From Glaciecola nitratireducens FR1064 (GTDB taxonomy: Bacteria > Pseudomonadota > Gammaproteobacteria > Enterobacterales > Alteromonadaceae): a stretch of 64,000 nt of DNA. The DNA lies in NCBI RefSeq assembly GCF_000226565.1, contig NC_016041.1, positions 2,604,001-2,668,000 of the forward strand. Direction: 5' to 3'. The stretch's first letter is position 1, and every line of letters begins with the position of its first letter. This document shows positions 27,519-36,520 of the stretch, piece after piece. Under the pieces are notes generated by a model. That model worked only from the letters and a program-made list of their open reading frames with translations, was not told where the DNA came from and searched no databases. The position numbers and the translations under genes are program-made.

Positions 27519-28844
27519 TCAATTGACCGTCATTTGCCTCATTTGGCAAAGCTCGAGTAAAAGTTGATAGCCATCCCATGTAAAGCTGAAGTCAAGCGCT
27601 TGCCCTAGTGGCTGGATTCGATAATTTTGATGGTATAGTGAATCAGATGCACACTTCGCTACATCGTCGGCAGCGAGCCCTTGAATGGCGATTGTTTGCA
27701 ATTTCTCAGGCACACAATTAGCTAATTCCATTAGCACCTGCTGCACTGAGTCGCAGTGCCGAACGTAAAAAAAACCGTTACCTGCATGCCGTTCAATGGA
27801 GCTTGCTGTTAACTTAGGTAAATTGACTGCACTGATACTTCTCAGTTGTATAAGTGCATTTTCAGCCTCGCATTCTTGCGCTATCGCCAAGTTCTGAAGT
27901 GCCACGAGGTGTTCATTCACTCTGCTGATTTGATCCCAAGGCTCGGATGATTGTTGTGCAAGCTCATTGATATGAGCAAACAATATTTTTAACTTTGCCT
28001 GAATCAGTGTCCTCTCGGTCTTGTTCTCATCAATAACGAACAGTACACGTGGTGACGAACATGCTTGCTGTTGAAACGCTTCAGTGTCCCGCCATAACTT
28101 TTGAGCGACCAGTAAGGGTTCAGAGCACAGTTCGGATGCTGCTAACATTGCCACAGAATATTTATCGGCAAATGCAAAATCTCGACATTGTGGTTTACTA
28201 GGGTAAGCCTTAATTTGCTCAACGCTAGCGTCACCGCCCCACATCATTCTGGCATCCGCTATCTGGCAAAGATGTGCGGTCATCGCTGACGTTTTGTCGT
28301 AGCTTATGAAAATATTCCGCCGCGCAATTTCCGCAAATTCAGCTTGTTGAAAGAGCTCATCAAGTAAGCGCAACAATACTATTTTGCTATCAGAGTCTTG
28401 ACTAGCAACTCTCACAATATTTTTGTTACCCATTAATAATGACGCCACCCAACTATACACAAACATGGTGTCGACATTCGCTGGAGTAAAATGCACAACG
28501 CAGCCCAAAGGCTGGTAATCATCGTGATATTGTTGAGCACTTTGAACAGTGTGAAATGATTCGAAAATAGGCGCACTACTTGCGATTTTTTGTTGCAAAT
28601 TGGAGCGCCGCAGCCAAAACCCTAAAGCAACGAGTTCAGATGAATTTCTAAACTCTGTGCCCTTTAATAATCGTGAAGACAAGGCTTGGATGAAGCTCAG
28701 CGTTATGGGGGCGAATAATTCTTCATTAGTTTGTGCAGCAAACTCCTCTAACCAGAGCAATGGTGCCACATTTTCATGTTTGCCATTAGCCAAACTAGTA
28801 ATCGAGGACTTGTCAAAATACGTTAAAAAAGTAGTGTTATCCAT
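27519..28844 (-). CDS. LuxC-like acyl-CoA/acyl-enzyme reductase
   Basis: The 441-residue product belongs to the LuxC family of fatty acyl reductases, an aldehyde-dehydrogenase relative that makes aldehydes from acyl thioesters with NADPH. Recognisable parts are VVHFTPANVDTMFVYSWV, GNKNIVRVAS and the nucleophile region QQACSSPRVLFV with its Cys. The ATG at 28844 overlaps the upstream gene by 8 bp and is better than the longer frame, which would run 31 codons into that gene. There are no luxA/luxB genes nearby, so the role is probably to make or modify an acyl group on the flagellar sugar. Confidence 0.85.
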   Translation of the reverse strand: MDNTTFLTYFDKSSITSLANGKHENVAPLLWLEEFAAQTNEELFAPITLSFIQALSSRLLKGTEFRNSSELVALGFWLRRSNLQQKIASSAPIFESFHTVQSAQQYHDDYQPLGCVVHFTPANVDTMFVYSWVASLLMGNKNIVRVASQDSDSKIVLLRLLDELFQQAEFAEIARRNIFISYDKTSAMTAHLCQIADARMMWGGDASVEQIKAYPSKPQCRDFAFADKYSVAMLAASELCSEPLLVAQKLWRDTEAFQQQACSSPRVLFVIDENKTERTLIQAKLKILFAHINELAQQSSEPWDQISRVNEHLVALQNLAIAQECEAENALIQLRSISAVNLPKLTASSIERHAGNGFFYVRHCDSVQQVLMELANCVPEKLQTIAIQGLAADDVAKCASDSLYHQNYRIQPLGQALDFSFTWDGYQLLLELCQMRQMTVN

Positions 28845-31470
28845 GAGTATCGCTGCACCCCCTAACTTCAACTTTTGGGAGCCGACCGATAACCTCAAAA
28901 TACTTTCCTTTACGCAAGCACGGGCAATTATCTTCACCTAAAATACGACCTAAGTCTTCAGTTAAAATAGTGTGCCCCGGATAGCTGGTAGGCAATGCTG
29001 ATAATACTTGAATTAAGCCAATATCGCCTATGCTTGCCACTGCCAAATCGTGTGGGCGTCGAATAATGACATCGGCCATATTAGGTGCGTGCAAATGCCC
29101 ATGTTCGCATTCAATAAAAATACTGCCAACCTGCTCAGCCATGCCATAAAAGTTATGTACCTGACTGCCTTGAACAACTTCATCGCAGGCCATCTTAAAA
29201 GTGGCATTGTCTACTCGTTTTGATTCTAGCTTTTTCCAGCCACCGCTATGAATAACAAACGCTTTTTGTGCTTTAAAGCTTTTCGCCGAATCTCGAGCAG
29301 GGCTGATTAAATACTCCCATAGCATAAAGGTAAAACCGAAAATCAATATAGGACCGCTGCCATGCTCATCAAAGAACGCGTCTATTGCTTCCCAATTAGG
29401 TGACATATCATCCCGCAATGCATACACATGTTTACGCCCAAAGAATGATAACCCTTGAATACCGGCTGTGCGCGCACTAAAACCACTTCGCCCTTTTGCA
29501 ACAGCTTCAGAGTCAATAATTAGCATCGGCAAGCGCTGTTTCCCGATGACTGACTGCAATATAGTCACCAAGGTTTTGGACTGTCGAGCACTGGTCTCTT
29601 TGTCCAATAAAATTCGCGCTGGCGCTTGCCCTGTCGTACCCGAAGAACTTAACACTTTGAATATTTCCTGCGCTGAGATACTCGACAACTCATGCTGCTT
29701 AAATAATCGAACCGCGATAAAAGGAAGGGCTTCTATCGTGGAAAACGAATAACCGGCCTGCGCGGTAATGCGCTTGTATTCAGGGCAGTTTGCTACATGC
29801 AACTCATGCAGGCTATTAAGCACGGGAACGAGCAGATTTTGTTTCTGTTTTTTATCAAGAGCAAAAGCATCCGCTTGCATCAGCAATTCAAAGTTTTGCT
29901 TGTACTCATCTAAAGTTACGCCCATAAACTTTGCTTTCAAGCTCCGATAGTCGGTTTTACCATTAATTGATAAAGGTATCGACCCAATACTTATCACCTT
30001 TAACGCACTTGGATGGATACCCGTAGTACTTTGTAACGATTTCTTTAAATCCTGCTGTAATTTAGTAATCGCGCTCTGAACATTGAGGTTTTCGCTGCTA
30101 TCCGCAATAGCATCAAGTTCAAGGACGATGATGATTTTCTTATCATTCCCGATTACTGCAACCTTACTCACTGCAGGATAAAGTTTGCCATCGTTGTTAA
30201 CTGGTTTTTCCTGATCTGACGAAATATTTTCAAGCAAGGTGGTTTGTGTTACCGAGGTGACTTTTTGTATACTTCGTTGCACTAGCTCCTCAAGTTGATC
30301 AAGACTAACGCGTTCACCAAATAGTTTAACTATGCGCTTTATTCTGCCGGTGATAAAAAAGTCACCGTCATCGTCTTTATAACCGATATCTCCCGTTGCA
30401 AGCGCAACGATTGGCTCAAAATTGACAAGTTCCGAGCGCTGCTCAGCGTAAGCTAACATCACGTTTCGACCTTGGAAAACGAGTTGACCTTGTTGCTGAC
30501 TATGCGTAATTTCATTGCCCAACTCATCTATGAGCATCAAATGACAGTCAGGAATAGCTTGACCGATCGTATTTGGCTTTTGCAGCAACTTATTAGGGCT
30601 CACAAAGCTCATTCTTGCTGTCGCCTCCGTTTGCCCATACATCACATAAAATTCGATATTGTTGCGTTTAGCAAACTCGGCCAATGTAACTATATTGCTC
30701 TCACTAAGCTTGCCTCCAGCCTGCGTAAAATAGCGCAAATGAGGCATATTCTTGTGTGTAAACTTTAGCCTAATGAGCATGTCATAACTATGCGGAACAC
30801 CCGCAAAACTGGTTACCTGATGCCGTTCAAAACAATCCCAAAACTCTCGTTGCATGATACTAAGCTCGGTCAGCACAATGGATGCACCACAGGCTAGGTG
30901 GGTATTGATAACCGACAGTCCATAGGAGTACAGGAAAGGCAATGTGGTGATGGTGACATCTGAGGCTTGTACCGGCAAATAGGCACAAATAGACTGGCAG
31001 TTGGCGATTAAATTATCATATGACAAAACCACTTGTTTGCTTTCGCCGGTTGAGCCGGATGTGCTTAACAATACGGCGACATCATCTCGAATACTTGGCT
31101 GCTCAAGTTCGCTGTTAACAAAAGACGGTATTATCTGTTCATTTTGTAGAATTAATTCAGGCTTAAACTGAGTTAACAAATCGCTTTTTTCAGTAGCTTT
31201 ATCATCGGTATTTGTAAGAAAGATAATAGCTTGCTTTAGTTGCAGCGCAGCGAGATAGTTAATCATCGTGCTGATGTTATTTTTGGCTACAATAGCAAGC
31301 AAATTTTTACCTGTATTTTCACCATCTTTGGCCGCAACAAGAATATTCCTTAACTGAATTTTCTTTTCTTCGACCTTCGAACCGAGCTGCGCGTAAGTGA
31401 GAACCGTGTCGCCTTCAATACAAGCAACATTATCTTTAAATCGTTCAAGCTGTTCGAAGAAAATAGTCAT
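28837..31470 (-). CDS. acyl-activating enzyme fused to a LuxE-like acyl-protein synthetase
   Basis: The 877-residue protein fuses two adenylate-forming modules. Residues 1-510 are an AMP-dependent ligase with STSGSTGESK at 136-145, YGQTEA at 278-283 and TGD at 359-361. Residues about 545-877 are LuxE-like, with SSSGTTGQ at 608-615 and the family C-terminus GKYFEVIGRLPKVEVRGCSD. The first module probably activates an acid and loads the adjacent carrier protein (32233); the second passes the acyl group to the LuxC-like partner. Adjacent to FabG-like and luxC-like genes with 5 bp and minus 8 bp spacing. Confidence 0.85.
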   Translation of the reverse strand: MTIFFEQLERFKDNVACIEGDTVLTYAQLGSKVEEKKIQLRNILVAAKDGENTGKNLLAIVAKNNISTMINYLAALQLKQAIIFLTNTDDKATEKSDLLTQFKPELILQNEQIIPSFVNSELEQPSIRDDVAVLLSTSGSTGESKQVVLSYDNLIANCQSICAYLPVQASDVTITTLPFLYSYGLSVINTHLACGASIVLTELSIMQREFWDCFERHQVTSFAGVPHSYDMLIRLKFTHKNMPHLRYFTQAGGKLSESNIVTLAEFAKRNNIEFYVMYGQTEATARMSFVSPNKLLQKPNTIGQAIPDCHLMLIDELGNEITHSQQQGQLVFQGRNVMLAYAEQRSELVNFEPIVALATGDIGYKDDDGDFFITGRIKRIVKLFGERVSLDQLEELVQRSIQKVTSVTQTTLLENISSDQEKPVNNDGKLYPAVSKVAVIGNDKKIIIVLELDAIADSSENLNVQSAITKLQQDLKKSLQSTTGIHPSALKVISIGSIPLSINGKTDYRSLKAKFMGVTLDEYKQNFELLMQADAFALDKKQKQNLLVPVLNSLHELHVANCPEYKRITAQAGYSFSTIEALPFIAVRLFKQHELSSISAQEIFKVLSSSGTTGQAPARILLDKETSARQSKTLVTILQSVIGKQRLPMLIIDSEAVAKGRSGFSARTAGIQGLSFFGRKHVYALRDDMSPNWEAIDAFFDEHGSGPILIFGFTFMLWEYLISPARDSAKSFKAQKAFVIHSGGWKKLESKRVDNATFKMACDEVVQGSQVHNFYGMAEQVGSIFIECEHGHLHAPNMADVIIRRPHDLAVASIGDIGLIQVLSALPTSYPGHTILTEDLGRILGEDNCPCLRKGKYFEVIGRLPKVEVRGCSDTHG

Positions 31471-31475
31471 TATTG

Positions 31476-32249
31476 TTAGTTAAGCTTCATCATACCGTCA
31501 ACTTTAATTGTTTGCCCCGTAATATAGGCCGCTTCAGTGCTTAACAAATGCAAAACTAATGCCGAAACATCACTCGGCTTACCTTCATGACCAAGTGCAA
31601 TTTGGGCTAACACCTTTTCACGTTTTTGATCTTGATAAGTGGCTGTCATCTTGGTGTCAATAAAACCTGGCGCAACTGCATTTACGCTAATACCTGAGGG
31701 GGCTAACTCTTTTGCTGCCGATTTCGTCATCCCAAGAAGTGCTGCTTTACTTGTAGCGTAGGCAACTTGCCCTGCCGAACCATCGAGCGCCACAATTGAA
31801 CTAACATTAACAATGCTGCCGCTTTTTTGGCGAGTCATTAAACGCGCTGCAAGCTGCATGTGCTGAAAAGAGGCGGTGACATTCACCGTCATTTGCTGGG
31901 TAAAGTCGCTCAATGATGTCATCCCAAGGGCTGAGTCTTGCATCACGCCCGCATTGTTGACTAATCCCTGCAGTTGCTTTCCTGATTTTCGGATTTCATT
32001 GAACGCGCCTTTGACTTTTTCTGGTTCGGTTACATCGTAAACAAGTGGCTGACAATATTGACTACTGTCAGAGCATTGTTTTTCTAATGTCGATTGTAAG
32101 CTTCTCCAGCTCGCTTGATTACGAACGTTGGCGAACACATACCATCCATGTTGCAAACACGCCGAAACCAAAGCGAGCCCTATTCCACCGGCTGCACCGG
32201 TGATAAGGACAGCTTTGCTTCTTGCATTCAAATTAGAATGAGAGGTCAT
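31476..32249 (-). CDS. 3-oxoacyl-ACP reductase-like SDR (FabG-like)
   Basis: A 257-residue short-chain dehydrogenase with cofactor motif ITGAAGGIGLAL, NNAGV, catalytic Ser (NVSSIVALDGS) and YATSKAAL, ending ITGQTIKVDGMMKLN. Context defines it as FabG-like: it overlaps the acyl carrier protein gene by 17 bp and is followed 5 bp later by the acyl ligase/LuxE fusion. It probably reduces a beta-keto acyl chain on the carrier protein, giving a hydroxyacyl substituent for the flagellar glycan. Confidence 0.88.
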   Translation of the reverse strand: MTSHSNLNARSKAVLITGAAGGIGLALVSACLQHGWYVFANVRNQASWRSLQSTLEKQCSDSSQYCQPLVYDVTEPEKVKGAFNEIRKSGKQLQGLVNNAGVMQDSALGMTSLSDFTQQMTVNVTASFQHMQLAARLMTRQKSGSIVNVSSIVALDGSAGQVAYATSKAALLGMTKSAAKELAPSGISVNAVAPGFIDTKMTATYQDQKREKVLAQIALGHEGKPSDVSALVLHLLSTEAAYITGQTIKVDGMMKLN

Positions 32250-32484
32250 ATTTGCTCATGATTTTTTTCGCTTGCGCGACAGAACTCATATCAATGATAT
32301 CGTCAGTGTCTAACATAAGGTCAAACTGGTCTTCAAGTTCTGCAATAAGGATCATATGTGCCGTTGAATCCCATTCAGAGATTTCGTTATAAGTTAACGA
32401 ATCAGTTACTTGATCCGCTTCGATATTCAGTGCAGTAACGAAGGACTGCACTAGCTTTTCTGTATTATTCAATGTCACTTCCAA
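32233..32484 (-). CDS. acyl carrier protein
   Basis: The 83-residue protein is acidic and helical, with the phosphopantetheine attachment site SEWDSTAHMILI at Ser40. The Thr after the Ser replaces the usual Leu or Val, marking it as a specialised carrier and not the fatty-acid synthase ACP. It is the first gene of the acyl module, 56 bp after the PseH-like gene, and overlaps the FabG-like gene. The partners are the ligase/LuxE fusion and the LuxC-like reductase. Confidence 0.9.
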   Translation of the reverse strand: MEVTLNNTEKLVQSFVTALNIEADQVTDSLTYNEISEWDSTAHMILIAELEDQFDLMLDTDDIIDMSSVAQAKKIMSKYDLSF

Positions 32485-32539
32485 CCTTCTTGGCTTAACT
32501 AATTACATTCACTTTATTGTTAACACAATGCCATTTTGT

Positions 32540-33160
32540 TTATCTACTTTTGCGACGGGACAATAGATTCCGAACTTGTTTTGTCGCTTCAATGTAGTCT
32601 TTGCGCTGCAAAGTAAAACTTATCCACTCTTGTCTTCTCGTCTTGATGTCGCTACTTGATGTTTGTTCAGCAACTTCGGTAAAAAATCGGGATACTTCTT
32701 TATAACCTAGTTTTTCGTTATACGATAACGCTTGTTTGTTGCTGCTATTGACCGTGGCAACAAGTTGCTCAACTTGTAATTCGTCAAAACAGTAATCGCA
32801 AGTTAGTAAACTTGGCGCAAAAGCCAAGATATTATTGCGATAGCTTTCATGTCCTATGTATAAACCGGTTTCGATTTCCTTCGCATTTTCTAAATCGTCG
32901 GTAAAACCGGATACAAAGCTAGTCCCTGTTAACGTAGCGCTGCCCACCGCTTGTCCCTTATAACTAACAAGAAAATGACGCACATGGGTTGCATCTTCTA
33001 GACTGTCAAACCAGGCTTTCTGTTGTTCCTTAGTAATATAACTCGTTGATTTCATCATACTGCGAATATCATCTTTGTTACGCCATTGCCTGAGCGTTTC
33101 GATGTCGCTTTCAACAACCGAACGCAATTCAACACCATATCCTGAAAGTTTATATTGCAT
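32540..33160 (-). CDS. pseH: PseH-like GNAT N-acetyltransferase
   Basis: PseH acetylates the 4-amino group of UDP-4-amino-4,6-dideoxy-AltNAc in the pseudaminic acid pathway. The product, about 206 residues, has a GNAT fold opening with ESDIETLRQWRN and a distal segment NSSNKQALSYNEKLGYKEV, as in PseH and related sugar N-acyltransferases. I use the ATG at 33160; a TTG four codons upstream gives a slightly longer form. It is placed directly after pseG and before the acyl carrier protein, so it may use an acyl-ACP or acetyl-CoA donor. Confidence 0.8.
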   Translation of the reverse strand: MQYKLSGYGVELRSVVESDIETLRQWRNKDDIRSMMKSTSYITKEQQKAWFDSLEDATHVRHFLVSYKGQAVGSATLTGTSFVSGFTDDLENAKEIETGLYIGHESYRNNILAFAPSLLTCDYCFDELQVEQLVATVNSSNKQALSYNEKLGYKEVSRFFTEVAEQTSSSDIKTRRQEWISFTLQRKDYIEATKQVRNLLSRRKSR

Positions 33161-33210
33161 AGAAAAACCCAATCACGTTTAACTTATTGGTAAGCTTAAA
33201 CATATTCTTC

Positions 33211-34281
33211 CTATTGCGCCAACTCATTGAGTGCATTAAGGATATTTTTGCCACCATTGAATGTCAGTTTTCTGTGTTGCTGCCGCGCTTTATTAAATTT
33301 CAACTGAATTTCTGGCTGATTTTGCCAATCAGCAACAATTTTGGCAGCCAGCGCGCTAATATCGACCTGTTTTTGCCATTCGATAATGTCACACCAACCT
33401 TGCTGTGCAGCATGCTGACTAGCGGGCAGCTGATTATCAGCAACAACCACTAATATACTGGGCGTGGCACAAGCCAACAACTCAAACTGAGTGCCACCTG
33501 CGGCGCAAATAGCAAGACGGGCATTTTGCATGAGTATCGCCATTTGTTGCGCATCGTGGATGTGCTCAATCTGCATAGGCGATGTGCTCAAATTATCCTG
33601 CAAACGCCTGTTTAAAGTTTCCTGATGCTGAAACGCGGCGCCTGTCACCACTTTCACTGGTGCTGTGAAACCCTGTTTCTCAAGCTCAATTAACAATTGC
33701 GTTGAATAGTTATGAATATCAGCGCCACCAAAATTGATAAGTAAAGAGTCACGTTCGCTTATCGCAGTAGGATGAAGATTATGAAATTCTTGGCGAAGCA
33801 ATAAATATTCGCTTCCTAAACACAGTTTAGAATGTGTAGCGTTAAGCTCATATTTCAAGCTCAGCGCTGAGTCAGCGCCATTGATAATAATATTTGCACA
33901 ATGTTTTAAACCACTTTGGTAGAACGAGTTGATATCATCGAAATAGGCAAACTTAATGCCGGCATGCTTAATCGCTTGCTGATAAATATGGTCAAATTGA
34001 TAGCCGTCTAATATCAGCACAGCATCATACGTTAGCACTGAAATAAGTTCATTTAACTCTGAATTCGTCGTCTTATCACTATCAGTTTGCAGAGTATTTT
34101 CAAGCATAATAATGCCACTATTGAAGCCCCTTCGCGACTTCAGGAAATCACTCGTTTGTTGTGAACACAAAAAGCTGACTGGAATATTTAAGAGCTGACA
34201 CGCTTCGGCTAAGGCATAGCAACGCATAACATGCCCAAGTCCAATACTTGGATTACCTTCAGCTCGTATAAATAATTGCAT
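33211..34281 (-). CDS. pseG: UDP-sugar hydrolase PseG
   Basis: PseG removes UDP from UDP-2,4-diacetamido-2,4,6-trideoxy-altrose to give the free sugar for PseI. The protein of about 356 residues is a GT-B-like hydrolase beginning MQLFIRAEGNPSIGLGHVMR, with the catalytic His17. The C-terminal half has ICAAGGTQFELLACATPSI. The start at 34281 aligns with the family; the longer frame adds 12 unsupported codons. It lies 71 bp after pseI. Confidence 0.92.
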   Translation of the reverse strand: MQLFIRAEGNPSIGLGHVMRCYALAEACQLLNIPVSFLCSQQTSDFLKSRRGFNSGIIMLENTLQTDSDKTTNSELNELISVLTYDAVLILDGYQFDHIYQQAIKHAGIKFAYFDDINSFYQSGLKHCANIIINGADSALSLKYELNATHSKLCLGSEYLLLRQEFHNLHPTAISERDSLLINFGGADIHNYSTQLLIELEKQGFTAPVKVVTGAAFQHQETLNRRLQDNLSTSPMQIEHIHDAQQMAILMQNARLAICAAGGTQFELLACATPSILVVVADNQLPASQHAAQQGWCDIIEWQKQVDISALAAKIVADWQNQPEIQLKFNKARQQHRKLTFNGGKNILNALNELAQ

Positions 34282-34352
34282 AATGACGAATATAGTTACC
34301 TTGCAAAACGCGTTCAATACTCAGTGTTTATCCACTGTGTGCTTGTTGGAAG

Positions 34353-35432
34353 CTAATCCTTAAGAACCAGTTTAGACCAATTTAGAGCGGTACCTTTAGG
34401 CATATCAACTTTAGCGGTTGAGCCAAGGACGGTCTCAAGATGTTTAGGCGCCAAGCCAAAGGCTGGCCGCACCACTTTGACATGAGAGCGAGACACTATC
34501 TCGCCTGCTTTAATATCTTGGCAAATATAAATTGAACGACGATATTGCTTAGATTTTTCTTCCGCCGCGCTGCCACCATAGGTTACGCATCCCAGCGATT
34601 GCCAGGCGCGTTCAGTTTCTACGACCAAACTAGACAATTCATGCGGTTCTAATGAAAATGCCGCATCGACGCCGCCAGCAGCACGAGACAATACAAAATG
34701 TTTTTCAATCACGCTAGCCTTAAACGCGACACTAGCCACCGACACCCCAATACCAGATGTATGATCTGACAAACCAACCTGACAATTAAAGGCCTCGCGC
34801 ATGTGATTAATGGTCAGCAAATTTGTGTTAATCGGCTGTGCCGGATAAGTACTCGTGCACTTAAGTAAAATAATATCCTCACAGCCCGCGTTCTTGGCTG
34901 TATTAACGGCCTCTTCTATTTCAGAAATAGTCGCCATGCCCGTTGACATAATCATCGGTTTATTTTGTTCAGCGACTTTTTTAATGAGCGGCAAATCGGT
35001 GAGTTCAAACGAGGCAATTTTGTAGCAAGGCACATCTAAATTTGCTAAAAAATCTACCGCATCCTCATCAAATGGCGAACTAAACGCGAGCATTCCTAGA
35101 CTATTGGCCAGTGAAAAAAGCTTTGCGTGCCATTCATAGGGCGTTGCCGCTTTCTTATACAGCGTAAATAATTGCTCTCCTGCCCACAAACTGTCAGCTT
35201 CGTTAATAACGAAATCACCCGAATCAACATCGAGTGTCATACTTTCAGCCGTATAGGTTTGCAGTTTGATGGCATGCGCACCCGCTTTAGCCGCTTCACG
35301 CACCATTTGTTCCGCTAACGCATAATCTTGGCTGTGATTACCACTTAACTCGGCAATAATAAATGGAGGCGATGCTTCACCAATATCGAAGAAAAGATTA
35401 TCACATCCGATCCTAATTGTTTTATTACTCAT
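34353..35432 (-). CDS. pseI: pseudaminic acid synthase PseI
   Basis: PseI condenses the PseG product with phosphoenolpyruvate to form pseudaminic acid. The 359 residues comprise a TIM-barrel NeuB domain (FIIAELSGNHSQDYALAEQM, AIKLQTYTAES, GLSDHTSGIGV) and a C-terminal SAF/antifreeze-like domain (about 295-355). NeuB and PseI look alike; the neighbours pseB, C, F, G and H settle it as PseI. Length and motifs are intact. It is 56 bp from the GT9-like gene. Confidence 0.93.
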   Translation of the reverse strand: MSNKTIRIGCDNLFFDIGEASPPFIIAELSGNHSQDYALAEQMVREAAKAGAHAIKLQTYTAESMTLDVDSGDFVINEADSLWAGEQLFTLYKKAATPYEWHAKLFSLANSLGMLAFSSPFDEDAVDFLANLDVPCYKIASFELTDLPLIKKVAEQNKPMIMSTGMATISEIEEAVNTAKNAGCEDIILLKCTSTYPAQPINTNLLTINHMREAFNCQVGLSDHTSGIGVSVASVAFKASVIEKHFVLSRAAGGVDAAFSLEPHELSSLVVETERAWQSLGCVTYGGSAAEEKSKQYRRSIYICQDIKAGEIVSRSHVKVVRPAFGLAPKHLETVLGSTAKVDMPKGTALNWSKLVLKD

Positions 35433-35488
35433 TGTTATTCCGAATTAGGTGTTTATTAAAATAATGTATATACGTTCCTGAAACATAC

Positions 35489-36520
35489 TTAGTAAACATT
35501 GTCTTCAAGTTGATCCGCACTGCCGTCAAATATTCCTACAACACCTTCAAGTAAAGACTCTACAGTAGCCGGTTGAGCAGACATATCCGTCGCATAATCT
35601 GGCATCAATGTTCTTGGGTCTACCATCCCACTAATAATGAGTGTGGGACAAGCTACTGCTGTCGCCATCCATTGCGGTGCCGAGGGCACCGAAATAAGCA
35701 AGTCGCTCGTTTTCAGCATACTCAAGGTTTCACGCAGCGACTGACTGCCATCAAATTTTGACCACACTTCAAAGCCCGCTTTTTGTAAAGCCTCCTTGAG
35801 CTCATCAGCATAAGGATAATTACGCTCTACCGTTCTTGCTTCTGTCGCCAGCGCAATCACTTTTTTATGCTTTCTTATTTTTGCCAATTTCGTATTTTGT
35901 TTTACGTCAATATGCATGTCGAATTCAATATTTTGCCAGCCACAACAAGTTCGTAAGTAAAACTCGGGATAGCCTTTTTCAGGCAGATATTCAGACTCCC
36001 ACCAAGTGGTGTGCCAGCGCATCATGGAAAACCAAGTGCTTTGCATGTAGTGACTAGCGTCATTCACAAAACTGGGCTGCAATGTTTGATTTTGAAACTG
36101 GTCGATAAGATCTGCAATTGACATTCCGATATAATTGCCTTCCACAGGTTCGCCTGCATCGCGCAAAAATCGTGTCAAAAAACATGGCATAAACCAAGTA
36201 TCTAAATTAATGATTTTTGTGTAAGCCTCACCAATAATAGTTTCCGCCAGACCAATAAAAGTCTCCATGGCTTGAAGGATATCCTGCGGCCATTCTCCCT
36301 GTCGTAAACCATATGTTTTCACATCAGGCTGGGCAAGTGCCATGACCTCTAATCCTGCTGCGTAGGTCAACATGTGGACTTCTGCGTGTGGATATTTTTT
36401 CTTTATATGGCGCACAGCGGGAACGCCAATGCAAGTGACGTCTCCCAAACCTAACATTCGAATGACTAATATCTTATCCGAGGACTCAGGCGACTTGTTG
36501 GTTTTGGCCAACTTGCTCAA
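35489..36520 (-). CDS. GT9-like (ADP-heptose:LPS heptosyltransferase fold) glycosyltransferase
   Basis: The 343-residue protein has the GT9 N-terminal pattern ILVIRMLGLGDVTCIGVPAV and a C-terminal donor-side motif DLLISVPSAPQWMATAVACPTL-like region (for example LLISVPSAPQWMATAV). It is embedded between pseF (4 bp overlap) and pseI, so it is part of the pseudaminic acid operon. Standard Pse pathways do not include a GT9 enzyme. It may add a sugar to flagellin or to pseudaminic acid, or act on LPS. The donor is unknown. Confidence 0.75.
   Translation of the reverse strand: MSKLAKTNKSPESSDKILVIRMLGLGDVTCIGVPAVRHIKKKYPHAEVHMLTYAAGLEVMALAQPDVKTYGLRQGEWPQDILQAMETFIGLAETIIGEAYTKIINLDTWFMPCFLTRFLRDAGEPVEGNYIGMSIADLIDQFQNQTLQPSFVNDASHYMQSTWFSMMRWHTTWWESEYLPEKGYPEFYLRTCCGWQNIEFDMHIDVKQNTKLAKIRKHKKVIALATEARTVERNYPYADELKEALQKAGFEVWSKFDGSQSLRETLSMLKTSDLLISVPSAPQWMATAVACPTLIISGMVDPRTLMPDYATDMSAQPATVESLLEGVVGIFDGSADQLEDNVY

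Noticed and set aside
27519-28937. The longer start for the LuxC-like protein at 28937
   Set aside because: It would overlap the upstream gene by about 100 bp; the ATG at 28844 gives an 8 bp overlap and the family N-terminus.
27519-31470. A bioluminescence (lux) operon
   Set aside because: luxC- and luxE-like genes are present but there is no luxA, luxB or luxD, and the neighbours are glycosylation genes.
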